Assembly (NCBI GenBank): GCA_964591705.1
Contig: CAZQCX010000002.1
Coordinates: 21,514-85,513 of the forward strand
Origin: UBA11855 sp964591705
GTDB lineage: Archaea; Thermoproteota; Bathyarchaeia; Bathyarchaeales; Bathycorpusculaceae
Direction of reading: 5' to 3'
Length of the DNA: 64,000 bases
A program made the position numbers and the translations under genes. The notes under the pieces were generated by a model. It was given only the letters and a program-made list of their open reading frames with translations. It searched no databases and was not told the DNA's origin. Each line of letters starts with the position of its first letter. Within the stretch, counting starts at the first letter, position 1. Of this stretch, positions 25,625 through 34,370 are shown piece after piece.

Positions 25625-26320
25625 ATGGTTGTTGCAGGAAAAATCTTTAGACTCTCAGAAAATCTGTCACTGCCAGAGATAGCAAGCAAACTGCATGAGT
25701 ACCGCACAGAGGAAACATACGAAGAAGACGACCATAGTTTCCAAATCGTGACCGAAGTAGTTGGACTCCTGCCTAGGAATAACATGCTGACTGGCATATA
25801 CTCGCACGATTATGTTCTTCACGTTTTCCACAGGGGAAAAACCGTGCCTTTGCCCAGAACGGTTGAGGCGCTCTTCAGCTTTACGCAAGTTGAAGACGCA
25901 GTATTCTTGGCAGTTGTGGAGAAAAAGGCTGTTGCGAACTTCATAGCAAACAAACTGAGTGAAATCCTTTTCGAAAAGACCAGGGGAATACTTGAAGCAC
26001 GGATTCCACCAGAAACTCTGCGCGCGTTCCACCTGAAGAACCCGGAGGAAACCAAGATTACGTTCTTTGACAATGTAGACATACCGAATGTCAACAAACT
26101 GTCGCTTTATGGACCTGACCTAGTCAACACGTCCCTGTTTGGAGACTACACGAAGCATGGGGACATCTGGTACGTGGTGGCACGATCTAAAGAGACAGGA
26201 TATGTAGTTGGTGTCACGCGAGACGCGTCGGTGACCATTTTCAACTCAGCAGACAAAAACAAATACGTAGAATACGTTATCAAAGAGATTTATCCTATGA
26301 TTCTGTCTGCTACCCGCTAG
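25625..26320 (+). CDS. Conserved-looking hypothetical protein
   Basis: 231 soluble residues with no signal peptide or membrane segment. The composition is that of a normal folded alpha-beta protein: an N-terminal half with EEDDHSFQIVTEVVGLLPRN and DYVLHVFHRGKTVPLPRTVE, and a C-terminal half with GDIWYVVARSKETGYVVGVT. I do not recognise a family or a catalytic motif. It is divergent from the SMC operon and followed 61 bases later by the MgtC-like gene, which has its own promoter. A link to the SMC complex is possible only through the shared intergenic region. Confidence 0.7.
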   Translation: MVVAGKIFRLSENLSLPEIASKLHEYRTEETYEEDDHSFQIVTEVVGLLPRNNMLTGIYSHDYVLHVFHRGKTVPLPRTVEALFSFTQVEDAVFLAVVEKKAVANFIANKLSEILFEKTRGILEARIPPETLRAFHLKNPEETKITFFDNVDIPNVNKLSLYGPDLVNTSLFGDYTKHGDIWYVVARSKETGYVVGVTRDASVTIFNSADKNKYVEYVIKEIYPMILSATR

Positions 26321-26351
26321 AGCAGGACGAGAAAAAGCATTCGGAGTAGAG

Positions 26352-26358
26352 TTTTATA
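26352..26358 (+). promoter_or_regulatory. TATA box for the MgtC-like gene (probably leaderless)
   Basis: TTTTATA, within GAGTTTTATACCC, is centred about 27 bases before the ATG at 26382. At that spacing transcription would begin at or next to the start codon, so the message is probably leaderless. No Shine-Dalgarno sequence precedes the ATG, which agrees. Confidence 0.55.
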
Positions 26359-26381
26359 CCCTAATTTATTATTCTTCTCTC

Positions 26382-26816
26382 ATGCAAACCGCACTCACTC
26401 TCGAGACCTTAACTGGCCTCTTGTTATCCGTCGTCCTCGGCGCCATTGTAGGATTAGAGAGGGAAAGAACCCACAAGCCAGCTGGACTCAGAACCCATAT
26501 GCTTGTTTCCTTAGGCTCATGCCTTTTCACAGTGGTTTCAGCCACAAGTTTCAACATGGATCCCGCACGCATTGCCGCCGGTATAGTCGCGGGAATCGGA
26601 TTCATAGGGGCAGGAACAATCTGGGCTGAAAAAGACAAAGTAAAGGGCATAACTACCGCTGCAAGCTTATGGGCGACTGCAGCTATTGGCTTAACCTCTG
26701 GGATAGGTGACTATCCTTTGGCAATCGCTGTGACAATTCTCGTCCTCGTGATTTTGTCCTCAAAAATAATCCTGAAGAAACTGGGTCTTGAAACAGACGA
26801 GCAAAACCTCCCTTAA
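26382..26816 (+). CDS. MgtC/SapB family membrane protein
   Basis: 144 residues with four hydrophobic segments. The N-terminal family signature is clear: GAIVGLERERTHKPAGLRTH followed by MLVSLGSCLFTVVS. Next come ARIAAGIVAGIGFIGAGTIW and the GITTAASLWATAAIGLTSGI segment, both typical of MgtC. The C-terminal soluble ACT-like domain seen in some bacterial relatives is absent; only the membrane core remains. Family members are linked to magnesium homeostasis and inhibition of F-type ATPase in bacteria; the archaeal role is not established. Confidence 0.9.
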   Translation: MQTALTLETLTGLLLSVVLGAIVGLERERTHKPAGLRTHMLVSLGSCLFTVVSATSFNMDPARIAAGIVAGIGFIGAGTIWAEKDKVKGITTAASLWATAAIGLTSGIGDYPLAIAVTILVLVILSSKIILKKLGLETDEQNLP

Positions 26817-27025
26817 CACTTTGACGTGCTGAACAAAAAAAATCGCCGACCTAGAACCCTGCCATAACGGTGCTCCCACGCGCCATACGCCATTCCAAGA
26901 AGAACCCACCATTCCAAAAGCATCATGTTCTTCACCGGACAAGCCCAAAGTAGCCAGCAATGGTTTAAAGAGCTCTTTAGATTAATAGCAGATAGGCAAA
27001 ACAACCTATCCTTGGGCGAATCTTG

Positions 27026-27631
27026 ATGGATGGGGCAACCGTCAAAGGTTTGTGGAACATAATCCTAAGCGGTTACCCTAGAGCGGGCAAAACAAAGCTC
27101 GCCAAGCGGCTCATGGCTGACAACCAATACATGGCAAGAATAGGCATCGATGAGCTTAGAAACATGTTCTTCAGCCAGTCCTATCCTTGCCGCGATGAAT
27201 ACATGGTTTACTCCATGATAGCTGAAATGCGCGATGCGCTCCTGAAATTTGGCTACAGCGTTATCATAGACTCAACTGCCCCATTTAACGTAACACGACA
27301 GTTCCTCCTAACGACGAAAATCAAACCCGTGAACCCGCTTCTAATCATAGTGAGCGCAGACAGACCCATTCTAGTAAAGCGGTCAGTCGAGAAATTTGGC
27401 GACGACAAGACTGTCTCAGCCTATGACAAACGTTGGGAAGGACCCGAAGACATGTTTCCGACCTTCAAGTTCAAGAGCAGCAACCCCGAGGAATTTGAAG
27501 ACTACTACGCTCGGTTGATTGAGCTACTACAGAGCGAAACTCACCCGTACAAGCCCGAGTTCCATTCTATGCTCATCACAGGCAACGGAATCAAAAAAGT
27601 CTTGAGGAATTTTCTTAGCAAACGACCCTGA
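27026..27631 (+). CDS. P-loop kinase-like protein (AAA_33/zeta-toxin-like fold)
   Basis: 201 residues with a Walker A motif near the start (ILSGYPRAGKTKLAKRL), an ARIGIDELRNMF segment and a Walker B-like hydrophobic strand ending in Asp (YSVIIDSTAP). This is the layout of small nucleotide or RNA kinases of the AAA_33 group. A helical region and a C-terminal HPYKPEFHSMLITG follow. The substrate cannot be inferred. ATG 27026 is preferred over the TTG immediately before it. It is convergent with glpX, 32 bases apart. Confidence 0.75.
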   Translation: MDGATVKGLWNIILSGYPRAGKTKLAKRLMADNQYMARIGIDELRNMFFSQSYPCRDEYMVYSMIAEMRDALLKFGYSVIIDSTAPFNVTRQFLLTTKIKPVNPLLIIVSADRPILVKRSVEKFGDDKTVSAYDKRWEGPEDMFPTFKFKSSNPEEFEDYYARLIELLQSETHPYKPEFHSMLITGNGIKKVLRNFLSKRP

Positions 27632-27663
27632 AGATGAGACAGAAAAGGAGCTGCGGATTATTT

Positions 27664-28650
27664 TCAAGGAAGGAACTGCTTGTAGATAGGGTGTTTCTCG
27701 AAGTGCAGCACAGTTTCTGACCTTTCAACAGTTCCGCTGGGCAAGCGCATGCAGATTGAATGCACAATCGCACCCTCTGGAACCAAACGAACCCCGTCTA
27801 GCAGTTCTCCTTTCGTTATGCCTGATGCCGCGAAAACAAGCTCCTTACCTCTTGCCAATTCATCCTCGCAATAAATCTTGTTAACATCAACTCCAGCCTG
27901 TTTCAACCTCTCAACGCGTTTGGGATCATCTTTCTCGTCTTTCCACACCTTGACGAGCATTGTGCCCCCGAGGCATTTCACTGCGGTAGCAGCTATAGTC
28001 GCTTCCGGTCCAGCTCCTGCCCCGATCAAAAGATCAACTCCTGACTGCGGGATACACGAAACCACGGCGCCCGCTATGTCACCATCTGGAATAAGTATGA
28101 TTCGGACCCCCAGCATTCTGAGGACCCCAAGCATTTCATTATGGCGTTCACGTTCAAGCATAATCACGGTGAGCTTTCCCAACTCCAAACCTTTCTCACG
28201 AGCCACAGTACGAACAATCTGTTCCACGGTCATATCCAGACTGATTTTTCCGATAGAATTGCCATCGGTTGCCACCTTGAAGTAGTATCCATCATCTGGA
28301 AGAACTTGGAAGCAGCCTTCCGGCGCGCAACAAAGAGCAGATATCGCGTCCTTTCGCCCTTTGCTGGCAGCAGTGGTACCATCAACAGGGTCCACTACAA
28401 ATTCCACGCGGGGCCCTAGACCAGTACCAACCCTTTCCCTGATCGTGAAAGCAGGCGCATGGTCTTTCGGACCCTCGCAACAGATGACTTCGCCTTCGAT
28501 GTCCGTCTGAGCCAAGGCGGCTCGCGAAAACTCAACAGCCTTTGCATCGATGAGCTCGCAGTTTCCTTGGCCAACATGCAATGCTGCGCCAACCGCGCCA
28601 GCGATCGTAATTCGCGTGAGCGAAGGCGCAAGAGCTCGAAGAGAGACCAT
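27664..28650 (-). CDS. glpX: Fructose-1,6-bisphosphatase, class II
   Basis: Dephosphorylates fructose 1,6-bisphosphate in gluconeogenesis, metal dependent. GlpX signatures: GNCELIDAKAVEFSRAAL, EGEVICCEGPKDHAPAF (the usual GEGE-x-D is altered to CEGPKD), VEFVVDPVDGTTAASKGR with the metal-binding Asp residues, and GAGAGPEATIAATAVKCLGG. 328 residues is typical. The start is set by GGAGG seven bases before the ATG. Many archaea use the bifunctional FBP aldolase/phosphatase instead, so a bacterial-type GlpX is notable. The upstream DNA carries a TATA box next to paired repeats. Confidence 0.92.
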   Translation of the reverse strand: MVSLRALAPSLTRITIAGAVGAALHVGQGNCELIDAKAVEFSRAALAQTDIEGEVICCEGPKDHAPAFTIRERVGTGLGPRVEFVVDPVDGTTAASKGRKDAISALCCAPEGCFQVLPDDGYYFKVATDGNSIGKISLDMTVEQIVRTVAREKGLELGKLTVIMLERERHNEMLGVLRMLGVRIILIPDGDIAGAVVSCIPQSGVDLLIGAGAGPEATIAATAVKCLGGTMLVKVWKDEKDDPKRVERLKQAGVDVNKIYCEDELARGKELVFAASGITKGELLDGVRLVPEGAIVHSICMRLPSGTVERSETVLHFEKHPIYKQFLP

Positions 28651-28690
28651 TCTAAATCCTCCAATATGAATGAATTTATCCTGTTAAGAC

Positions 28691-28719
28691 AATTTAAACA
28701 TGTGCATTTTCAATGTGCA
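28691..28719 (-). promoter_or_regulatory. glpX promoter with a paired TGCACAT operator candidate
   Basis: On the minus strand two copies of TGCACAT (28700-28706 and 28713-28719) are spaced 13 bases apart, immediately upstream of TGTTTAAATT, a good archaeal TATA box. Direct repeats overlapping the BRE/TATA region are the usual place for a regulator to act. The arrangement is visible; the regulator is unknown. Confidence 0.45.
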
Positions 28720-28745
28720 CTGCAAAAAGTGAATGGGTCTCTCAG

Positions 28746-29381
28746 CTAAGAGCTTATCCAAGCGCCTATGTACTGTCCAAAATATGCGACAAATGTGAAC
28801 ACTATGAGTCTAGGCAAAAAGCTGAGCAACAAGAATGTGGATGCACGCGTTTTCAGTAATCCACAAATAAAAGAAAGCAGTTCTACCGGCAAAACAGGCG
28901 TAAGCCCAAAAACAACATAGACTACGAGACCCCACTTACTCCAGATAGTAGTCATTTCCTCAAGATGTCTTGCTGACATTCTCCTTTCGACGTATGGTCT
29001 TCCGAGGCGGTATGCCAAAACATAGTTTATCGTCATTCCTGCTGTGAAACCGACTGTGGCAACAATAATCAGAGGGATTGGATCAATGAACATTGATGCC
29101 GCTGCAACCAAGGCTGGGCTCCCAAGAGGTACAATCGTCCCAGCCAGCACTGTAACCGTGAAAATGCCGACCAAGCCATAATTCGCGAAGAATAACCCCA
29201 TATCAGAGAACAGGGGCGTTGCAGCAACGTTGAATACTTTCAACAGCCAAATGAGAACTAGACCTGCAACAGTTACCAAAACTCCGAGTTTTATGGAAGT
29301 CCTCACCCAAGAAGCCCTTAGCAACCTTCTGAAACTGACCTTTGGCTCCTCGGTTGCCTCACACACGAATATCACTGCCAA
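28746..29381 (-). CDS. DedA/VTT-domain membrane protein
   Basis: 211 residues with about five hydrophobic segments. The VTT/SNARE-associated core shows TIVPLGSPALVAAASMFIDP, VGFTAGMTINYVLAYRLGRP (the G-x-x-x-G...Y-x-x-G-R pattern) and VYVVFGLTPVLPVELLSFIC with FGLTPVLP matching the usual F-x-R-F-x-P-x-x-R region, although the conserved Arg is missing. Such proteins act as lipid scramblases or flippases or in membrane homeostasis. Upstream of glpX on the same strand, but glpX has its own promoter. Divergent from the thiolase gene. Confidence 0.82.
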   Translation of the reverse strand: MAVIFVCEATEEPKVSFRRLLRASWVRTSIKLGVLVTVAGLVLIWLLKVFNVAATPLFSDMGLFFANYGLVGIFTVTVLAGTIVPLGSPALVAAASMFIDPIPLIIVATVGFTAGMTINYVLAYRLGRPYVERRMSARHLEEMTTIWSKWGLVVYVVFGLTPVLPVELLSFICGLLKTRASTFLLLSFLPRLIVFTFVAYFGQYIGAWISS

Positions 29382-29512
29382 AACAGAGACGCTTATAGGC
29401 TCTTAAAAGACTTTGTTCCTGATAGAACAACGCTCAGCTACACTGATTTCTCAGCAAACTCGAAGAAATCATCTACTAGGCTTTTCGCATCTGCTAGTGA
29501 AGAACTGGCATA

Positions 29513-29522
29513 GTTTTTAAGC
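29513..29522 (+). promoter_or_regulatory. Probable TATA box for thiolase-DUF35
   Basis: GTTTTTAAGC lies 41-50 bases upstream of the TTG at 29563, followed by a purine-rich leader (AAGAAGGAAGAGGAAG) that can pair with 16S rRNA. Confidence 0.4.
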
Positions 29523-29562
29523 TCCAAGGTACAAGATAGCAGGAAAGAAGGAAGAGGAAGTT

Positions 29563-30735
29563 TTGAAGGGAAAACCACTCGTTTCCATTGTCAGCGCAGG
29601 TTTGTCAAGATTTGGGAGACACGACGGCCTATACGCTAGAGAAATCTTCGCAGACGCAGCCAAAGAGGCTTTCGACCGATGCCCAAAGCTCAACCCCAAG
29701 AAAGACATTGATGCCATGTTCATAGGGCACATGGGCGAATCTTACGAACACCAAGGACACACAGGAGCCATAGCTGCTGACTGGGCAGGACTCCTCAACA
29801 TACCTGCGACAAGAACCGAAGCTGCTTGCGCTTCATCCGGCGCAGCATTACGAGCAGGCATCTATGCCGTGCTTTCAGGCTTGGCGGATGTAGTTCTAGT
29901 TGGTGGCGCTGAGAAAATGACGAACAGGACGACAGCTGAGGTTACAGAGTACCTAGCCATGGCTTCAGACTATCCCTTTGAACAGTGGAACGGCATAACC
30001 TTCCCAGCCTTGTATGCGCTTATGGCGACTGCGCACATGCATGAATATGGCACAACCGAGCGACAAATGGGGGCGGTGGCTGTTAAGAATCATTTTCACG
30101 GCAGCCTTAATCCGAAAGCGCACATGCAGAAAGAGGTAACGATTGAAAGCATTTTGTCCTCACGTGTTGTGGCATCGCCATTCAAACTCTTCGACTGTTC
30201 TTTAATAACGGATGGCGGAAGCTGTGTGATTCTCGCTAAACCCAATCTGGCTAGGAAGTTCACTGATGTGCCCGTCCACATTGTGGGGAGTGGGCAGGCA
30301 AGTGATGCAGTCGGGTTATATGAAAGGAAGCCATTGACTTCACTCTTATCAGTTAAGCTTGCTGCCCAAACCGCCTACAGCATGGCTGGAGTCAAACCGC
30401 AAAGCATCCAAGTTGCCGAAGTTCATGATTGCTTCACTTTCGCGGAGCTGATGGCTTATGAGGATTTGGGCTTCTGTGATCGAGGCGAGAGCGGGAAGCT
30501 TGTTGAGAGCAACGAAACCCTGTTGGGGGGAAGACTGCCTGTCAACACGAGTGGAGGTTTGAAGGCAAAAGGTCACCCGGTAGGTGCGACGGGAACAGCC
30601 CAAGCTTACGAAATATACCTACAGCTGACTGGGCAAGCAGACAAGCGTCAAGTGGAAGAAGCCAAAATAGGATTGACACACAACGTTGGTGGTTCAGGCG
30701 CGACCGCGACTGTTCACATCTACAGGAGTGACTGA
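29563..30735 (+). CDS. Thiolase (acetyl-CoA acetyltransferase family)
   Basis: 390 residues. The nucleophilic Cys is in TRTEAACASSGAALRAG (near residue 90), the first His region is EVHDCFTFAELMAYEDLGF, and the C-terminal NTSGGLKAKGHPVGATGTAQ carries the catalytic His; in this archaeal subgroup the second Cys position reads NVGGSG. Members condense or cleave acyl-CoAs. It is followed two bases later by a DUF35 protein, a pairing known in archaea in which the OB-fold protein holds CoA substrates, often with HMG-CoA synthase for mevalonate synthesis. No HMG-CoA synthase is here. The start is a TTG after a purine-rich leader. Confidence 0.92.
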   Translation: MKGKPLVSIVSAGLSRFGRHDGLYAREIFADAAKEAFDRCPKLNPKKDIDAMFIGHMGESYEHQGHTGAIAADWAGLLNIPATRTEAACASSGAALRAGIYAVLSGLADVVLVGGAEKMTNRTTAEVTEYLAMASDYPFEQWNGITFPALYALMATAHMHEYGTTERQMGAVAVKNHFHGSLNPKAHMQKEVTIESILSSRVVASPFKLFDCSLITDGGSCVILAKPNLARKFTDVPVHIVGSGQASDAVGLYERKPLTSLLSVKLAAQTAYSMAGVKPQSIQVAEVHDCFTFAELMAYEDLGFCDRGESGKLVESNETLLGGRLPVNTSGGLKAKGHPVGATGTAQAYEIYLQLTGQADKRQVEEAKIGLTHNVGGSGATATVHIYRSD

Positions 30736-30737
30736 GA

Positions 30738-31136
30738 ATGGACACAGAGCCCTTCACGATAGAGCAATTCTACAAGTTCATGCAGCAAAAGAAGCTGATG
30801 GCAGGAAAATGCAGGAAATGTGGCAAAACTCATCTTCCGCCACGACCGCTATGCGACAACTGTTTCTCTCAAGAATTTGACTGGAATGAGATATCCGGAA
30901 AAGGGAAACTCCTAACCTATACAATCATTCATGTGGCACCTGTCCAGTTTCAGGCGTTAGCACCGTACGCTGTTGGCATTGTGGAGCTCGAGAATGGTTT
31001 GCGGCTACCAGGAATGATAACTGGCGCCGAGGAAAATAGACTTTCAATTGGCATGAAACTTAAGATCGACTTTGGAACATGTGTCACATCTCAAGTTTGG
31101 CCTCAATGGCCAAGATATTGCTTTAAGCCTGCATAA
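30738..31136 (+). CDS. DUF35 zinc-ribbon OB-fold protein
   Basis: 132 residues. The N-terminal rubredoxin-like zinc ribbon is CRKCGKTHLPPRPLCDNC (two CxxC pairs); it is followed by an OB-fold with GKGKLLTYTIIHVAPVQF and PYAVGIVELENGLRLPGMI. In archaea such proteins are partner subunits of acyl-CoA thiolases and scaffold substrate channelling to HMG-CoA synthase. The two-base gap after the thiolase gene indicates cotranscription and complex formation. Length is standard for the family. Confidence 0.92.
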   Translation: MDTEPFTIEQFYKFMQQKKLMAGKCRKCGKTHLPPRPLCDNCFSQEFDWNEISGKGKLLTYTIIHVAPVQFQALAPYAVGIVELENGLRLPGMITGAEENRLSIGMKLKIDFGTCVTSQVWPQWPRYCFKPA

Positions 31137-31179
31137 GCTAAGAATACTACGTTTTCATCATTCAGAAAGATGAAACAGA

Positions 31180-32289
31180 ATGCACAGAACAGGCGTAGCC
31201 AATCTGCCACTTCACGGAGGAAAAGCACCAGCGTGGCTTACTGGAAGAATGGGCAAACTCGCCAAGGAAATCACGACACTCATCGTTGAAGAACAGGGCA
31301 CAGACACCTTCCTAGCGCGAATAAGTGACCCCCGTTGGTTCCAAGCTTTTGGCTGCGTCCTTGGCTATGACTGGCACAGTTCAGGTGTAACCACTGTAGT
31401 AACTGGCGTTCTCAAACAGGTCCTATCACCCTGGGAGCATGAAATAGCAGTCTGCGGTGGAAAAGGCAGAACAAGCCGAAGAACACCAGATGAAATTAGC
31501 AAGACAGCCGAAGCTTTTGGATTCTCAGATGAAACTTCAACAGAATTGTCGTATGCAAGCAAGATGGCAGCCAAAGTTGACAATGCAGCGATCCAGGCAG
31601 GATATCAACTTTACCACCACGCTTTCATTGTCGCGAAAAACAGGAAATGGGCTGTTGTTCAACAAGGCATGAGCCCCCAAGATCGTACGGCACGGCGTTA
31701 CCACTGGCTATCGAATGAGAAGCTGAGTTTTGTTGTAGAACCACACAATGCCATTGTCAGCGATATCAAGCGGGAAAGAGCACTTGATATGACGGCGAGA
31801 CAAAGTGAAGGCGCAAGAAGAACAGCAGTGGATTTGGCAAAAGAGTCGCCACGAAGGTTGAGTCGCCTCTTCGAAGAAGCGAGACCTCTGAATCAGAGAT
31901 CCCTGAAAGAGTGGATGCCAAAGACTCCTATTCAACAAGAATTTGCAGTACTTTCGATGCCAAGAGGAATCAACTGGAAGACAATGCATAGAATCTACGA
32001 GTTCCAACCTACTGACTACGAAGAACTCTTAAGCATCAAAGGTGTTGGACCAGCTACGGTTCGAGGTTTGGCTCTTGTGGCAGAACTTGTATACGGAGAG
32101 AGGCCTAGCTGGGAGGATCCTGTGAAGTATTCATTTGCTTACGGAGGCAAGGACGGTGTTCCTTTTCCCGTCAACCGCAAAGCCATGGATGAATCCATTG
32201 TTCTGCTGCGAGCGGCAGTTGAAAACGCTAAGATCAAGGGTAGCGAAAAGGATAAATCACTTCAGAGACTGAGACAATTCATTCCCTAA
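31180..32289 (+). CDS. DUF763 family protein
   Basis: 369 residues beginning MHRTGVANLPLHGGKAPAWL, the hallmark N-terminus of DUF763, with DPRWFQAFGCVLGYDWHSSG and CGGKGRTSRRTPDEI further in. A helix-hairpin-helix-like segment (ELLSIKGVGPATVRGLALVA) near residue 290 suggests DNA binding or repair. The function of DUF763 is not known to me. It begins 43 bases after the DUF35 gene on the same strand and may belong to the same transcript. Confidence 0.88.
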   Translation: MHRTGVANLPLHGGKAPAWLTGRMGKLAKEITTLIVEEQGTDTFLARISDPRWFQAFGCVLGYDWHSSGVTTVVTGVLKQVLSPWEHEIAVCGGKGRTSRRTPDEISKTAEAFGFSDETSTELSYASKMAAKVDNAAIQAGYQLYHHAFIVAKNRKWAVVQQGMSPQDRTARRYHWLSNEKLSFVVEPHNAIVSDIKRERALDMTARQSEGARRTAVDLAKESPRRLSRLFEEARPLNQRSLKEWMPKTPIQQEFAVLSMPRGINWKTMHRIYEFQPTDYEELLSIKGVGPATVRGLALVAELVYGERPSWEDPVKYSFAYGGKDGVPFPVNRKAMDESIVLLRAAVENAKIKGSEKDKSLQRLRQFIP

Positions 32290-32341
32290 TAAGAAGACTT
32301 TAGAAACTGAAATCATGAAGCACTAATAGAGCTTGAGCTAC

Positions 32342-32953
32342 ATGGCTAAACCCAATAGTCCATCTTTGACACGAATTTCAGGCGTTTATGGTCTTCTAGC
32401 GCCCATTTTTGCTTATGTTATGATTCTTGTTGCGGTCGCATCCTATTCAGAATTCAGCTGGGCAGACAGTGCACTGAGTGATCTCGGTGTCGTGCCTGGG
32501 ATTACTTCCTCACTTTTCAATGGTGGTTTGGTTATCAGCGGAGTCCTGTTTCTAACCTTCACGATTGGTTTCTTTTTCTTTGCTGGAGATAATCGCGTCG
32601 GTCGTGTGGGTATACTGATTCTCGCGGTTGCATGTGCTGCTTTGGTTATGATAGGCGTGTTTCCAGAGAACGTCAAGCCCATTCATTTCGGGGTCTCTGT
32701 GGCATTCTTCACCTTGCTACCCATAGCCTTATTGGCAATTGCGGGTTCTTTCTGGATAGCACAGAAGAAGTCTATGGCACTTTTCACATGGATAGTGGCG
32801 TTGACTGCGGCAGTTACCTGGATATTTCATTTTTCGTTTAGAGTCTTTGCAGGTGTTGCGATTCCCGAATTCGTGTCTGGGCTCGCAGGCGCAATATGGG
32901 TTGCTTCTTTCGGAATCAGGATGATCAAAGATTCGCTTCCAAGAGAAGCTTAG
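32342..32953 (+). CDS. DUF998 family membrane protein
   Basis: 203 residues with six hydrophobic helices. The N-terminal pattern SGVYGLLAPIFAYVMILVAV followed by WADSALSDLGV is the DUF998 signature (SDLG after helix 1), and a later GVFPENVKPIHFGVS matches the second conserved loop. No catalytic assignment is known to me. I prefer ATG 32342 over the TTG nine bases earlier. Convergent with the radical SAM gene ending at 33000. Confidence 0.85.
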   Translation: MAKPNSPSLTRISGVYGLLAPIFAYVMILVAVASYSEFSWADSALSDLGVVPGITSSLFNGGLVISGVLFLTFTIGFFFFAGDNRVGRVGILILAVACAALVMIGVFPENVKPIHFGVSVAFFTLLPIALLAIAGSFWIAQKKSMALFTWIVALTAAVTWIFHFSFRVFAGVAIPEFVSGLAGAIWVASFGIRMIKDSLPREA

Positions 32954-32999
32954 TAGAATCTTTGAAATTGGTCTACACATTCTTAGAAGAGTCTAGGAA

Positions 33000-34007
33000 T
33001 TAATGCAGGTTCTGTTGATAGATTTGAGCGCAACAGCAATTGGAAAAAGAAGATTCGTAGCCTTGTTGTTCTGCGAACTCTATGACTTTTTCGCTTGGAA
33101 ACGCTATGCCATTGATTCCTGCTTTGAGAGCTAATACATCAGTTTCTTGCCTATTTTTGCCCTTGGGTCTCATGCAACCCAAAGCCAACTGCGTTTGAGG
33201 AAACATCAAACGCGCAGTTGCTATGACTTTGGCTATGTCGCTTGATTCTGGAGGCGGCACATCTGCCATGTCTGTCCCAGGTATTGGCATGAAAGCAATT
33301 ATTACAATAGCAGGAGGTTTGTAACGGGAGATCATTTCGAGAGCTGAAAACTCGCCCTCTAGTTTTCCGTTTTCAAGACCGACAACAATGTGGGGAACGA
33401 AATCCAAACAAGCTTCGCTTATTGCTCTTAGCGACTCTTCATAGTTTTGAACTTTGATGGGTAGCTTGCAGGTTTTTCTTATGGTTTTGTTAGAGCCGAT
33501 GATGTCGATTAGCGCTACGTCAATTCCTGCTTGTTTCAGCTTTCGGGCGGTATCAAAATCCAATATTCCAGTGTGGACCATTATTGTCAAGTTGAGTTCT
33601 TGCTTGATTCGCGCAAGAGTGGAAATGAAGCTTTTAAAAGGCACTGACCCATCGCCCGAACATCCGCCGCTGACTAAGCAACCTAGTCCGCCTTTGCTTT
33701 TTAGGTTTTTCACAGCTTCGAAGAGTTTAGGAGGGCTATCGGTGGCAATCATCGATGCTAAAACTCTGCTGCCACAATGCCTGCAATTCAAGGCGCAGGC
33801 GCTGCCAGTTACGGAAAAAGTGGGAAAATGGTTGAGGGAAGAACGAAAGTAGCGCGTATTGTAGTTTGCTAAGCTTGGAACGTAGAAGTGAATCTTCTTT
33901 GGTTCGCGAATGAAAACTCCTGAATTAATCAGCGCTAGAAGGTCATCTTTGTCTCTTTTCCACACTGATCTAGGCGTCAAGTCAGCCATGGCTGTCCTTG
34001 GATACAA
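33000..34007 (-). CDS. Radical SAM protein, BioB/LipA-like
   Basis: 335 residues. The cluster motif is CALNCRHC (CxxxCxxC) near residue 70, followed by a glycine loop (LVSGGCSGDGS) as in BioB-like enzymes. The C-terminal half resembles the biotin/lipoate-synthase closing domain: MPIPGTDMADVPPP, LALGCMRPKGKNRQE, ALKAGINGIAFPSEKVIEFA. It ends with an unusual triple Cys (NCCCAQIY), which could bind a second cluster. Archaeal lipoyl synthases of the LipS1/LipS2 type are of this general build, but no lipoate or biotin gene is nearby. Preceded by a winged-helix gene with a 12-base gap. Confidence 0.82.
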   Translation of the reverse strand: MYPRTAMADLTPRSVWKRDKDDLLALINSGVFIREPKKIHFYVPSLANYNTRYFRSSLNHFPTFSVTGSACALNCRHCGSRVLASMIATDSPPKLFEAVKNLKSKGGLGCLVSGGCSGDGSVPFKSFISTLARIKQELNLTIMVHTGILDFDTARKLKQAGIDVALIDIIGSNKTIRKTCKLPIKVQNYEESLRAISEACLDFVPHIVVGLENGKLEGEFSALEMISRYKPPAIVIIAFMPIPGTDMADVPPPESSDIAKVIATARLMFPQTQLALGCMRPKGKNRQETDVLALKAGINGIAFPSEKVIEFAEQQGYESSFSNCCCAQIYQQNLH

Positions 34008-34019
34008 GTTTCTCGATGC

Positions 34020-34370
34020 TTAATAGCTTTCGTTCCGCCGAGTCCGCTTCTGCTTTTTCTCTTCTTCCCGCAAGACTGGCAGTGTATGCAATGCCTCATC
34101 AATTACTGCTATCGTTGTCTTCATCTTTTCAAGGCGCCGTGTAATTGCAAAAGTCTTGCAAATAGCTACGCCCCTCGATGTCAGTGAGTACAAGACTTTC
34201 TTGCTACATCGGTTTTCTTTTACCAATCCATTCTGAATCAGGAATTCCAGTCGCCTGCTTACCGCAACACAACTCATGTTGCACTCATAAGCGATGCTGT
34301 CTATGGTCAAGTACCTGTCAACCAATGCGTTCAGAAAGTCTTCGTAGAGTTCAAGTTTGGATCTTGGCAT
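34020..34370 (-). CDS. Winged-helix transcription regulator
   Basis: 116 residues. The winged helix covers about residues 5-75: LTIDSIAYECNMSCVAVSRR is the helix-turn-helix, then LEFLIQNGLVKENRCSKKV and LYSLTSRGVAICK form the wing. A long helix follows (about 75-100), probably for dimerisation, then a very basic tail (KKQKRTRR). The type is common in TACK archaea. It is 12 bases upstream of the radical SAM gene, so it may regulate its own operon. No ligand domain is present. Confidence 0.8.
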   Translation of the reverse strand: MPRSKLELYEDFLNALVDRYLTIDSIAYECNMSCVAVSRRLEFLIQNGLVKENRCSKKVLYSLTSRGVAICKTFAITRRLEKMKTTIAVIDEALHTLPVLREEEKKQKRTRRNESY

